Shown: piece after piece, positions 33,927 to 42,222 of the stretch
How the letters are laid out: every line of letters begins with the position of its first letter
Position numbering within the stretch: the stretch's first letter is position 1
Origin: Mycobacterium numidiamassiliense
GTDB taxonomy: Bacteria > Actinomycetota > Actinomycetes > Mycobacteriales > Mycobacteriaceae
Assembly: GCF_900157365.1 (NCBI RefSeq)
Contig: NZ_FUEZ01000004.1
Span: 1,599,066-1,663,065, forward strand
Length of the DNA: 64,000 nucleotides
Reading direction: 5' to 3'
The notes under the pieces: generated by a model
The model's database searches: none
The model's input: only the letters and a program-made list of their open reading frames with translations
Told to the model about the DNA's origin: nothing
Translations under genes and position numbers: made by a program

Positions 33927-34610
33927 ATGCCCGTCAGGTCGCGGCGCCTGCGCTGGATCTTCGCACTGCTCGCGGTAGCGGCACCGCAGCCGATCAAGCA
34001 CGCCATCTACCGACGGATCCTCGGCTGGGACATCCACCCCACCGCACGTTTCGGCCTCAGCATCATCGCCGTCGACCACCTGAGCGCGGGCGAGGACGCA
34101 AAGGTGGGGCACCTCACCGTGATTAAAGGTTGCGACGAGGTGAGCCTCGGTGTGCGGTCGACGATCGGACCGATGAACTGGATCACCTCGCCCCCGCGTT
34201 CGGCCGAACTCTATCCGAACTCGCCGGACCGAAAGCCGCGGTTGATTCTGGGCGACGAAGCCGCGATCGTCACCCGTCACATCCTGTACTGCGACGACGA
34301 GGTAGTCATCGAGCCGTACGCAATCCTGGCCGGGCTGCGGAGTCAGATCGTCACCCACGGCCCGGACTACATGGCCGGCTGCCAGCGCACTGCGCCCGTC
34401 CGAATCGGCCACCACTCCTTCGTTTCCACGAGCTGCACGTTGCTCGCCGGCAGTTCGGTGCCACCGCGCAGCATCGTGGCCGGCGGGGCCACGGTGGCGG
34501 GGCCGCTGGTCGAGGAACTGCGGCTGTACGGCGGTACGCCCGCACGCGAGATCAAGAAGTTGCCCGAGGAAGCCATGCTTTTCCACCGCGAACGCGGCTA
34601 CATGTTCTGA
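33927..34610 (+). CDS. Left-handed beta-helix acyltransferase (WcaF/CapG-like)
   Basis: 227 residues from an ATG with AAGGAG upstream. After a basic, hydrophobic N-terminal segment the protein has imperfect hexapeptide repeats (VGHLTVIKG, VSLGVRSTIG, VIEPYAILAG, VRIGHHSFVSTSCTLLAGSSVPPRSIVAGGATVAGPL) with His residues (VTHGPDYMAG) in the active-site region. The C-terminal YGGTPAREIKKL is typical of sugar O-acetyltransferases of polysaccharide loci. It should acylate a sugar hydroxyl using an acyl-CoA donor. It starts a separate plus-strand unit, 163 bases after the NRPS gene, and is convergent with the FkbM gene. Confidence 0.85.
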   Translation: MPVRSRRLRWIFALLAVAAPQPIKHAIYRRILGWDIHPTARFGLSIIAVDHLSAGEDAKVGHLTVIKGCDEVSLGVRSTIGPMNWITSPPRSAELYPNSPDRKPRLILGDEAAIVTRHILYCDDEVVIEPYAILAGLRSQIVTHGPDYMAGCQRTAPVRIGHHSFVSTSCTLLAGSSVPPRSIVAGGATVAGPLVEELRLYGGTPAREIKKLPEEAMLFHRERGYMF

Positions 34611-34626
34611 TACAGCGTACCTTTGG

Positions 34627-35352
34627 TCACGAGCGACTTACGGCCCTCTGAAACAGCATGTCCTCCTGGATCTTTCGCCCCTGCTCGTCACTGTAACCGC
34701 CATAGCTGCGTACAAGCTCATAGCCGCGCTCGCGTAGCCACGCGATCAAATCGTCGGCCAGCACCTGTCCCTCGTACAACTCGATGAACGAACCTTCCGC
34801 GCAGACGTAGGTGAACTTCTTCAGCAGGTCACCACACGCCCGCAACGCCTCCAGCTCGAAGCCCTGGACGTCGAGCTTCAGCAACGCCGGCTCCTCGATG
34901 GAGTCGGCGTCGAGAAACTCCGCTAACGGCCCGGTGCGTACTGTCTCGGTGCGCACTTCGCCCGTGCCGTGAAAGAGCTCTCGCTGGGTTGCGGTGATAG
35001 GCAACAGCGACGACGAGTCGTCGTGACCCGACACGTGCATGGTGGACTGTCCTGTCTCTGGGCCCAGCGCCGCGTGGTGCAGCGTGACCCTCGGCTCCTT
35101 GGCAAACACGCGCCGGAAGCGTGCGGCGGGTATCTCAAGAGGCTCGAACGAGACGATGTTCGCGGTGGGGAAGGTGTGCAGGGCGAAGAGTGCGAACTGA
35201 CCGCGATTTGCGCCGACATCGACGACCGTGCGTAGGGTTAGCGTCTGCAGGCCCTCCCGATGTTCGACGGCAGCAGCGACTCCGTTGCGCAACAGGGCAT
35301 TTCGATAAGACGTCACTCGCAGAATGGCCAGCAGTTTAGCCGGGCGCCTCAT
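34627..35352 (-). CDS. FkbM family methyltransferase
   Basis: 241 residues from ATG 35352, which overlaps the stop of the upstream glycosyltransferase gene (ATGA); the frame continues to 35694 but only as shadow of that gene. The SAM-binding motif is VVDVGANRGQFALFAL, followed by SFEPLEIPAARFRRVF and the FkbM core LLKLDVQGFELEALRACGDLL. FkbM proteins O-methylate sugars or related hydroxyls. In mycobacteria such enzymes methylate surface glycolipid sugars, so methylation of the locus polysaccharide is the likely role. Confidence 0.9.
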   Translation of the reverse strand: MRRPAKLLAILRVTSYRNALLRNGVAAAVEHREGLQTLTLRTVVDVGANRGQFALFALHTFPTANIVSFEPLEIPAARFRRVFAKEPRVTLHHAALGPETGQSTMHVSGHDDSSSLLPITATQRELFHGTGEVRTETVRTGPLAEFLDADSIEEPALLKLDVQGFELEALRACGDLLKKFTYVCAEGSFIELYEGQVLADDLIAWLRERGYELVRSYGGYSDEQGRKIQEDMLFQRAVSRS

Positions 35353-36518
35353 GCGGCTTCGGTCTTCCCGATTGCCCCGGCTATCGCCGTGACGAAAACT
35401 AGTGCGGCGGCGCTTGCTTCGAAGTTGTCCAGGAAGCAGGTCTTGGCCCGCTCGCGCATGCCTGCGCGTTCGCCGTCGGGCAAACTCAACCAACGGTCGA
35501 GCAGCGAGGTTGCGCCTGCGACGGTATCGGGCTCGACGAGACCCGCCCCACCGCTGTCGATCTCGCGCCAGATGTTGACTTTGTCGCTGATGAGGACGGG
35601 CAGACCGCATGCGAGTGCCTCGGCGATGACGATGCCGAAATTCTCCGAGTGCGACGTCAGCACGAACGCGTCGGCCGCCCTGTATGCGCCCCATTTGGCA
35701 TCGCCGCTGAGCATCCCGGTCCAGGTGACACGGTCATCGACGCCAACCGACTTCGCCTGCGCCTGCAGCTGTGCCGCCGTTCCCGATTCGTCGGGTCCCG
35801 CCACGACGAGGTGCAGGCTCTCATCGCGTTGGCACACTGTGGAGAATGCGGTGATCAAGAGGTCGGCCCCTTTCTTCGGATGCAGCCTGCCGAGGAAGAG
35901 CAGGATGCGTTTGTCTCGAAGGTGTGGGTACGCCGCCAGAAAAGCCTCGCGTTGCTGCGTCGGCTCGCCGGTCGGCGCTTCGATCCCCACGGTGACAATG
36001 GCCTCCCTCGCCCGGTACGGCCTGAACGAGGTCCGGGCCAACAGCCGCTCCTCCTCGCAGGTATAGAGCACGGCCCGGGCATCGCGAAGGTTTCGATGCT
36101 CGAAAAGGCGCCAGTAGGCCGCCTTCTTGGCGTGCTTGACCGGATAGCGCTGCTCGAACCACGGATCCAGCGCCCCGTGGACGAAAAGGAAATACGGCAC
36201 TCCGGTTTTGCGGCACGCCGCACGCACCGCTCGGCTCTGGTATTGCCAGATGCCGTGGACGATTACCGCATCGTAGCCAGGTGCGTGTTGCTCCAGCCAA
36301 AGCCTCAGGCTCGGGGAATATCCGTACTTTCCGCGTGCCGGGCCGAAGGCGCGGGGGTTACCGCAAACATCGGTGAGCCACGGTGCGGACGGAGGATCCA
36401 GAGTGACCACGTCGACCGCGTGGCCCAGATCAGTGACGCTGCGGGTGAGTTCGTTCAGGACGACACACGGACCTCCGTATGCCGGGTCAAGCGTGCCCGT
36501 CACTTGCAGCAATCGCAT
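35349..36518 (-). CDS. Glycosyltransferase, GT4 family (GT-B fold)
   Basis: 389 residues from ATG 36518 (MRLLQVTGTLDPAYGGPCVV is a normal family start; the frame is open to 36581). The N-terminal acceptor domain has VHGIWQYQSRAVR and VHGALDPWF; the C-terminal donor domain has LLFLGRLHPKKGADLLI, LVVAGPDESG and the E-x7-E motif in ENFGIVIAEALACGLP. It is a retaining enzyme; donor sugar unknown. It is the first gene of a two-gene minus-strand unit with the FkbM methyltransferase and is divergent from the small membrane protein genes. Confidence 0.9.
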   Translation of the reverse strand: MRLLQVTGTLDPAYGGPCVVLNELTRSVTDLGHAVDVVTLDPPSAPWLTDVCGNPRAFGPARGKYGYSPSLRLWLEQHAPGYDAVIVHGIWQYQSRAVRAACRKTGVPYFLFVHGALDPWFEQRYPVKHAKKAAYWRLFEHRNLRDARAVLYTCEEERLLARTSFRPYRAREAIVTVGIEAPTGEPTQQREAFLAAYPHLRDKRILLFLGRLHPKKGADLLITAFSTVCQRDESLHLVVAGPDESGTAAQLQAQAKSVGVDDRVTWTGMLSGDAKWGAYRAADAFVLTSHSENFGIVIAEALACGLPVLISDKVNIWREIDSGGAGLVEPDTVAGATSLLDRWLSLPDGERAGMRERAKTCFLDNFEASAAALVFVTAIAGAIGKTEAA

Positions 36519-36703
36519 CGGCGGGATCGTCACCGGCTCTTGCTTTCGATGACAACAACACCCGCTACGCGGCTCATACAACTCACAGGGTGAGCCTATA
36601 GCGCCACGCCCAAGGCTTGTACCGCAGAAGTCAGGTCAAACACTGTGGAGTTGCCGGTAATTGGCGGGCCCAACGGGACGCTTCGTCTACTGTCGGTGTC
36701 GTG

Positions 36704-37087
36704 GTGACGTCGCAAAAAGCGCCTGTGCGCGAACTGGCATGGGCCGTCGTGGGGGGCTGCGCCGGCAGCCTCGTACGCCACGGGGTCGATCTGACGTGGC
36801 CCGGTCACCCGCTGAAGTCGATGTGCGTTGTTACCGCGGTTGCGGCAGGGATTGCCGGCTTCGCCCTTGCCGCAGCAATTCGAGCGCCGGCGAAGGCGCT
36901 GATGCTGGCCGCCGCAGGCGCCGCGGCCAGCATCAGCGCCGTGGCGGCGCGGTCCGCGTCGGCATTGCCCGCAGCAGCACTACTGAACCTTGTGGTCTTC
37001 TTTGTCACCGCGGTTTCTTCCGCATTGTTGGGAATGCTGCTGGGATTTTCGTTCTCGCGAAACCCGCAACGAGACGAACGGCGCTGA
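36704..37087 (+). CDS. Small CrcB/FluC-like four-helix membrane protein (first of pair)
   Basis: About 127 residues with four hydrophobic segments. The opening LAWAVVGGCAGSLVRHGVDL and the later LLNLVVFFVTAVSSALLGMLLG resemble CrcB fluoride-channel proteins in layout, but the diagnostic central G-F-x-G-G-x-T-T-F-S-T region is replaced by ASISAVAARSASALP, so fluoride transport is unlikely. The start is uncertain: GTG 36701 or 36704 are the best candidates and no ribosome site is clear; the frame is open to 36617. It lies eight bases before its paralogue and in the middle of polysaccharide genes. Confidence 0.55.
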   Translation: MTSQKAPVRELAWAVVGGCAGSLVRHGVDLTWPGHPLKSMCVVTAVAAGIAGFALAAAIRAPAKALMLAAAGAAASISAVAARSASALPAAALLNLVVFFVTAVSSALLGMLLGFSFSRNPQRDERR

Positions 37088-37095
37088 GGGACCCC

Positions 37096-37557
37096 ATGGG
37101 GTCGCTGCTTTTCGCCTTCGGGTCCGCGGTAGGCGCGGCGGTCGCCTGGTTGGTTGTCCGCGGTCATCCACATTGGTCAACGGGTTTCGCGCTCAACGGT
37201 ATTGCCTGCGGGCTGCTCGGCGCCTTGCTGTCAGCGACCAGGGACACCAACGTTCCGGCGATTATTGAGGCCGGATTCGGCCTTCTCACCACTGCGGCGC
37301 CGCTGACGTTGTGCATGTCGGGTTCGCGTGCGCCGGCCGGCCATGCCGGAGCATTTTCTGCGGGACGCAACCTCGCCGCTACGCTCGCACTCGCTTTGGT
37401 GTCCGGGGTCAGTTGCGCCACCGTGGGATTCATGTTGGTCGAAAGCGTGCGCCAGATCTCCGTCAAGGAGAGCACAGTCAAACCCTCGGGTGATCCGATC
37501 ATTTTGTCACTGAGGCCTTTCCACGCCCCCAGTCCGGTCCTTCGTGGCGGCTCATGA
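37096..37557 (+). CDS. Small CrcB/FluC-like membrane protein (second of pair)
   Basis: 153 residues from an ATG with GAGGGA upstream. Four membrane segments are predicted (starting MGSLLFAFGSAVGAAVAWLV), with GIACGLLGALLSATRD, a central GFGLLTTAAPLTLCMSG, and ALALVSGVSCATVGFMLV, followed by a polar tail. It resembles the preceding gene product in layout and both look like halves of a CrcB-type dual-topology pair, though the channel signature is not conserved. Its stop overlaps the GH71-like gene start (ATGA), coupling it to the polysaccharide genes. A role in glycan or lipid-carrier movement is speculation. Confidence 0.6.
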   Translation: MGSLLFAFGSAVGAAVAWLVVRGHPHWSTGFALNGIACGLLGALLSATRDTNVPAIIEAGFGLLTTAAPLTLCMSGSRAPAGHAGAFSAGRNLAATLALALVSGVSCATVGFMLVESVRQISVKESTVKPSGDPIILSLRPFHAPSPVLRGGS

Positions 37558-39038
37558 GTTCGCACCGGGTTCGTCGTTCGTCTGCTTGGGTGCGCTTGCT
37601 GATCCTTGTCGCCATCCTGAGCGTGCCGTGGATAGTTCCGCCGCAGTGGACCCGGCCGCTGGACCCGCAGCGGGCGGCGGTCACGCCGTATCTGCCCTTC
37701 GACCTGGTGGGCAAAAGTCCACGAAAGGTCTTCGCCCACTACATGCCGAACTTCCCGATATCGATCGACAACAAAAATGGGCCCGAAGACTACTACGCAA
37801 CCCAGTACCTCACCGTCTACGGCGAATCCGGTGCACACGCCGCATACGGCGGACTATTGCGCGACAGGCCGCTGCCGCGGGCCCACAGCAATCAGCCGGA
37901 TTGGCAACTGGCGGACCTGGAAACTGAGATCCAGCAAGCCAAAAGCGTCGGGGTGGACGGATTCGCGGTTGATGTGCTTGCGCCGCGCGCCCAGTCCGAT
38001 GTCGTGGATCGGCTACTGCAGGCCACGGCCGCGGCGGGGAACTTCACGATCATGATCACCGCCGACGTCGCAGGCCCGTTGGGGACGATGACCGCCGCGA
38101 ACTTCGCAGCCGATGTCGCACCATATCTGAGCACGCCGAGCGCGTTTCATCTTCTGGATGGCAGGCCGGTGCTGGGTGCGTACGCCGCAGAGCGGCAACC
38201 GCCGGCGTGGTGGTCGAGTGTTCTGAATATTCTTCGGGACCAATTCAAGCTCGCTGTCGCATTCGTCCCGACATTTCTTGACGTCGCCGACAACCTGGAG
38301 AAGTTCGCCCCGTTCAGCTACGGATTCAGCATGTGGGGTGGGCGCAGTCCGCGTGAGATGAGCGTCGACGACGGCGGTCGCGGTTCCCCGACAGACATCA
38401 TCCGGCGGGCGCACCAACTCGGAAAATTGTGGATGCAACCCGTTGCTTTCCAAGACAGCCGGCCGCGCAGCGGAACCTTCGAGGAATCCGCCAATGGTTT
38501 GGCGAATCGGTTGGGGTGGCAACTCGCCGACCAACGCCAGGCCGACTGGGTCCAGTTGATCACGTGGAACGACTACACCGAATCGACCGCAATGGCACCG
38601 TCGGCGGTCCACGGTTGGCGCATTATCGACATGAATGCCTACGACATCGCCCGGTTCAAGACCGGCTCAGCCCCGCGCATCGTCCGCGACGCACTGTTCC
38701 TCTCCTACCGAAAGCAACCGTTCGGCGTCCCTCCGGTGTATCCCGAAACCTGGCTCATGACCGTGATGCCGACAAGCGCGCCACCCAGCGACCTGATCGA
38801 GGTGGTGTCATTCGCGACCGAGCCATCGCAGATTTACCTCGGTGCGGGGACCCAAATCTATTCCTGCGATGTCCCCGCGGGCCGGGGAATCTGCACTTTC
38901 CCGCTGAGCCTCGGATCGATCTCGGCCATTCTGTTCCGAGATGGCGTTGTGGTTGGCACGGCGCGGTCCAATGCTGACGTCACCGCAACGCCGTATGTAC
39001 AAGATTTGCAATACCGCGTCGTGGGGGGATTGCGATAA
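37554..39038 (+). CDS. Membrane-anchored GH71/GH99-like glycoside hydrolase
   Basis: 494 residues. A single N-terminal signal-anchor (VRLLILVAILSVPWIVPP) places the enzyme outside the membrane. The catalytic barrel shows KVFAHYMPNFPIS, EIQQAKSVGVDGFAVDVL, a DGRPVLGAY strand and the WNDYTES segment characteristic of the GH71 alpha-1,3-glucanase family, then a C-terminal beta domain. Polysaccharide loci often encode a hydrolase that trims or releases polymer (for example PslG or PelA), which is the likely analogy here. The substrate is not known and need not be alpha-1,3-glucan. Confidence 0.78.
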   Translation: MSSHRVRRSSAWVRLLILVAILSVPWIVPPQWTRPLDPQRAAVTPYLPFDLVGKSPRKVFAHYMPNFPISIDNKNGPEDYYATQYLTVYGESGAHAAYGGLLRDRPLPRAHSNQPDWQLADLETEIQQAKSVGVDGFAVDVLAPRAQSDVVDRLLQATAAAGNFTIMITADVAGPLGTMTAANFAADVAPYLSTPSAFHLLDGRPVLGAYAAERQPPAWWSSVLNILRDQFKLAVAFVPTFLDVADNLEKFAPFSYGFSMWGGRSPREMSVDDGGRGSPTDIIRRAHQLGKLWMQPVAFQDSRPRSGTFEESANGLANRLGWQLADQRQADWVQLITWNDYTESTAMAPSAVHGWRIIDMNAYDIARFKTGSAPRIVRDALFLSYRKQPFGVPPVYPETWLMTVMPTSAPPSDLIEVVSFATEPSQIYLGAGTQIYSCDVPAGRGICTFPLSLGSISAILFRDGVVVGTARSNADVTATPYVQDLQYRVVGGLR

Positions 39039-39102
39039 TGTTCCGCGATTACCCGGAAAACCGTTGTGGCTTAATATATTTCGTGCCCGCTCCGGCGGTC
39101 GA

Positions 39103-39681
39103 GTGAATTTCTTTTGGCGGACCGCTCGGCGGACCGCGGTTTTCCTCACGGCGTTCGCCACAGTGTTTGTGGTGTTGAACTCCTGCGCCGGTTTTATCAT
39201 CTTCGGCAATGCCGCCGACAACCCCGCCTCGCATGTCGATGCCGTGGTCGTATTGGGCGGCGAGCACGACGGGCGCGAGGGCTACGGCCTGGAGCTGGCT
39301 CGCCAGGGACTCGCCTCGACAGTGGTGCTCTCGGATCCGTACGCCAGTGCCGACGAGGTGATGAACCGGATCTGTCGGCGTCGGGACGACTCGGTCGAGG
39401 TGATTTGCTTTAGTCCCGATCCGGCGACAACTCGCGGGGAAGCGCTTATGACACGCCGGCTGGCTTTGGAGCGGCATTGGAAAAGCATTCTCGTCGTCAG
39501 TTGGCAATATCATTTGCCCCGCGCCCGATTGGTATTTCGTCAGTGCTTGTCGAATATGGGGATCGCCGTATCGGCGAGGGCGGTCCCCCGCAGCTACGCG
39601 GTGCCCGAGTGGTATTGGCAATACATTTATCTCTATCAGTTCGCCGGAATTGCCAAGGCGATGACTGTGGATCGTTGCTGA
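39103..39681 (+). CDS. DUF218/YdcF-ElyC-SanA-like membrane protein
   Basis: About 192 residues from GTG 39103. One membrane helix (residues 8-32) precedes a DUF218 domain: VDAVVVLGGEHDGREGYGLELA, LASTVVLSDP, the PATTRGEALMTRRLA segment and SWQYHLPRARLVFRQC. DUF218 proteins (ElyC, SanA) affect envelope integrity and lipid-carrier use in other bacteria; their biochemical activity is not settled. The frame is open upstream to 38941, inside the GH71-like gene. A 22-codon reading frame (39038-39106) links the two genes by TAATG and GTGA overlaps. Confidence 0.75.
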   Translation: MNFFWRTARRTAVFLTAFATVFVVLNSCAGFIIFGNAADNPASHVDAVVVLGGEHDGREGYGLELARQGLASTVVLSDPYASADEVMNRICRRRDDSVEVICFSPDPATTRGEALMTRRLALERHWKSILVVSWQYHLPRARLVFRQCLSNMGIAVSARAVPRSYAVPEWYWQYIYLYQFAGIAKAMTVDRC

Positions 39682-40143
39682 GATCCGGACACCTCGATCG
39701 GGGTGCCAGGTGGCCCCGGAGTGCTGGGCGCCGGCCCGATGGGCGCTGCAGCAAGGATGCCAGATACCAAAAGTCTGATACTGGCGAGCAATCATCCAAT
39801 AAGTATGTAATATTGCCCCTGCGAAGATTTTCCGTTAGACAAACACGTGCCGTTCCGATCGGCGCGACGAGGAGACGGCAGTGCTGGGCGGTGACACGGA
39901 TTGGGTGGGCCGTGGCGTGGCGCTGCCGGGGTTTACCAGCGAACTCAACCCGGCGCCGCGCGCTTCGCGGTCCGCCCGCGGAAAGCTCTCACGATTTGGT
40001 GAGGATCCTCGCGCAGCCTTTGACAGCCGTGCTCGCCACAGGGGAGCCTGCTAGATGACCCATGGCCGGGGCGAGAATGCAGGGGGCGGACGAACTATGC
40101 CGTCTGACGGCGCCGCAGAGATAAAGCGGACGAGGAAAACTGG
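39682..40143. other. Intergenic region ahead of gmd
   Basis: About 460 bases with no convincing gene. It contains the AAGTATGTAATATT element at 39801-39814 and must hold the promoter of the gmd operon; short frames here have no family features. Confidence 0.55.
39801..39814 (+). promoter_or_regulatory. AT-rich 14-mer shared with 26061-26074
   Basis: Identical to the element upstream of the PE/PPE-led operon, also preceded by A or AT-rich bases. It is 330 bases before the gmd start, so a long leader or a regulator site is implied. Confidence 0.5.
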
Positions 40144-41166
40144 ATGAAAAAGGCGTTGATTACCGGAATCACCGGCCAAGATGGCTCTTACCTGGCGGAG
40201 CTGTTGCTCCGAAAAGGATATGAAGTACACGGTCTGATCCGGCGCGCGTCGACTTTCAATACCCGGCGCATTGACCATCTTTACGTCGACCCCCACCAAT
40301 CCGACGCGAAGCTCTTCCTGCACTACGGCGATCTCGCGGACGGCACGCGCCTGGTCACCCTCTTGTCGACCATCGAGCCGGACGAGGTGTACAACCTTGC
40401 CGCTCAATCCCACGTCAGGGTCAGCTTCGACGAACCCGCGCACACCGGCGACACCACCGGATTGGGGTCGGTCCGGCTCCTCGAGGCGGTACGCATCGGC
40501 AAAGTGAAGTGCCGCTTCTATCAGGCATCAAGTTCAGAGATGTTCGGAGCATCTCCGCCGCCACAGAATGAGGAGACCCCTTTTTACCCGCGCTCCCCTT
40601 ATGGCGCCGCGAAGGTATACGCCTACTGGATTGCGCGAAATTACCGTGAGGCGTACGGGATATACGCGGTCAACGGGATCCTGTTCAATCACGAGTCGCC
40701 GCGGCGCGGTGAGACGTTCGTAACCCGGAAAATCACCCGTGCGGTGGCCCGAATCAAAGCAGGGCTTGCCCGCGACGTCTACTTGGGAAATCTCGACGCC
40801 GTCCGTGACTGGGGATACGCGCCGGAATACGTGGAAGGCATGTGGCGGATGTTGCAGGCGGACCAGCCCGATGACTACGTGCTGGCCACCGGCGAAGCCT
40901 ACTCCGTTCGCGACTTCGTCGAAGCGGCGTTTTCCCATGCGGGACTGGACTGGACCGAACACGTCAAATATGACGAACGCTACCTGCGGCCGACGGAGGT
41001 CGATGCGCTAGTCGGCGACGCGAGCAAAGCCGAACGCCTGGTGGGATGGCGGGCATCCGTGCGGACGCCGGAGCTCGCGCGGATCATGGTCGACGCCGAC
41101 ATCGCGGCGCTGGACCATCCGGACGGCGCCGTGGTCGACGTGCCGATGTTGCCGGCCTGGAGTTGA
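40144..41166 (+). CDS. gmd: GDP-mannose 4,6-dehydratase
   Basis: 340 residues of extended SDR. The NADP motif [16 protein letters not shown] is the Gmd hallmark, with [31 protein letters not shown], the catalytic SSSEMFG and [10 protein letters not shown] (Tyr-x-x-x-Lys), and [17 protein letters not shown]. It converts GDP-mannose to GDP-4-keto-6-deoxymannose, the precursor of GDP-fucose or GDP-rhamnose. It is the first gene of a run of eight close or overlapping plus-strand genes and is followed three bases later by its usual partner. Rv1511 (gmdA) is the M. tuberculosis relative. Confidence 0.97.
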   Translation: MKKALITGITGQDGSYLAELLLRKGYEVHGLIRRASTFNTRRIDHLYVDPHQSDAKLFLHYGDLADGTRLVTLLSTIEPDEVYNLAAQSHVRVSFDEPAHTGDTTGLGSVRLLEAVRIGKVKCRFYQASSSEMFGASPPPQNEETPFYPRSPYGAAKVYAYWIARNYREAYGIYAVNGILFNHESPRRGETFVTRKITRAVARIKAGLARDVYLGNLDAVRDWGYAPEYVEGMWRMLQADQPDDYVLATGEAYSVRDFVEAAFSHAGLDWTEHVKYDERYLRPTEVDALVGDASKAERLVGWRASVRTPELARIMVDADIAALDHPDGAVVDVPMLPAWS

Positions 41167-41169
41167 GCA

Positions 41170-42144
41170 GTGGTCGCCAATGCGCTCTTCGCCCCTCGGC
41201 CGTTGGAACGAGATGCACCGGTATTCGTGGCCGGCCATCGCGGGATGGTTGGTTCCGCGATCTGCCGTCACTTGGCGGCCAACGGATTTGGCAACATTCT
41301 CACTCGGACACACGACGAACTCGACCTGACGGACCGGGCCGCGACCTTCGCGTTCTTCCGGGAAACCCGGCCGGCGGTCGTTGTTGTTGCTGCCGCACGG
41401 GTCGGCGGGATCCTGGCCAACAGCACCTATCCCGTCGACTTCATCTCCGAAAACCTGCAGATCCAAGTCAACGTCCTCGACGCTGCGGTTGAGCAACGAT
41501 CCGAACGCCTGCTGTTCCTGGGGTCTTCGTGCATCTATCCCAAATTCGCCGACCAGCCGATCACCGAGGACTCCCTGCTGACCGGCGCACTCGAACCAAC
41601 CAACGACGCTTACGCGATTGCGAAGATCGCGGGAATCATCCAAGTCCAGTCCGTGCGTCGGCAGTATCAGCTGCCCTGGATCTCGGCAATGCCGACGAAC
41701 CTGTATGGGCCACATGACAATTTCTCAGAGAACACGTCGCACGTGTTGCCGGCGTTGATCCGCCGCTACGACGACGCAACCAGCTCTGGGCAGCGGGTAG
41801 TTACCAACTGGGGCAGTGGAGCGCCGCGGCGGGAGTTTCTTCACGTTGACGACATGGCCTCGGCGTGCCTACACCTGCTGGAAAACTATGACGGCCCAAG
41901 CCAAGTCAACGTCGGCACCGGCGTCGACCACACCATTCACGAGGTCGCCCGGATAGTCGCGGACGCAGTCGATTACACCGGGGAGACGCGCTGGGATACC
42001 AGCAAGCCCGACGGCACGCCGCGAAAGTTGCTGGACGTCAGCCTCTTACGGGAAAGCGGCTGGGAAGCCCGGATACCGCTGCAGGACGGGATTGCCGAAA
42101 CCGTTGACTGGTATCGAACTCATCACGCATCGGCACGGGTGTAG
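41170..42144 (+). CDS. fcl: GDP-L-fucose synthase family (4-keto-6-deoxymannose 3,5-epimerase-4-reductase)
   Basis: 324 residues. Cofactor motif AGHRGMVGSAICRHL, then RVGGILANSTYPVDFI, the catalytic SSCIYPKFADQPITE and YAIAKIAG (Tyr-x-x-x-Lys), and PTNLYGPHDNFS, all as in WcaG/Fcl. It epimerises and reduces the Gmd product to GDP-L-fucose. The M. tuberculosis relative is Rv1512 (epiA). GTG start three bases after gmd. Together the two genes make fucose, or a C3/C5 variant of it, a likely component of the polymer. Confidence 0.93.
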   Translation: MVANALFAPRPLERDAPVFVAGHRGMVGSAICRHLAANGFGNILTRTHDELDLTDRAATFAFFRETRPAVVVVAAARVGGILANSTYPVDFISENLQIQVNVLDAAVEQRSERLLFLGSSCIYPKFADQPITEDSLLTGALEPTNDAYAIAKIAGIIQVQSVRRQYQLPWISAMPTNLYGPHDNFSENTSHVLPALIRRYDDATSSGQRVVTNWGSGAPRREFLHVDDMASACLHLLENYDGPSQVNVGTGVDHTIHEVARIVADAVDYTGETRWDTSKPDGTPRKLLDVSLLRESGWEARIPLQDGIAETVDWYRTHHASARV

Positions 42145-42222
42145 CGTGGCCGAGCCTGCATCGGTACAACAGATCCCCGTTCCCGTTCGTGCGCCGCAAT
42201 ACAAGTCGGCGAGCGTGCGCCG

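Noticed and set aside
36661..37095. Long N-terminal extension of the second CrcB-like protein
   Set aside because: It overlaps the first CrcB-like gene in another frame, is Arg-rich and non-hydrophobic, and a good ribosome site precedes the ATG at 37096.
36704..37557. Fluoride exporter gene pair
   Set aside because: The conserved pore motif of CrcB/FluC proteins is not present in either product.
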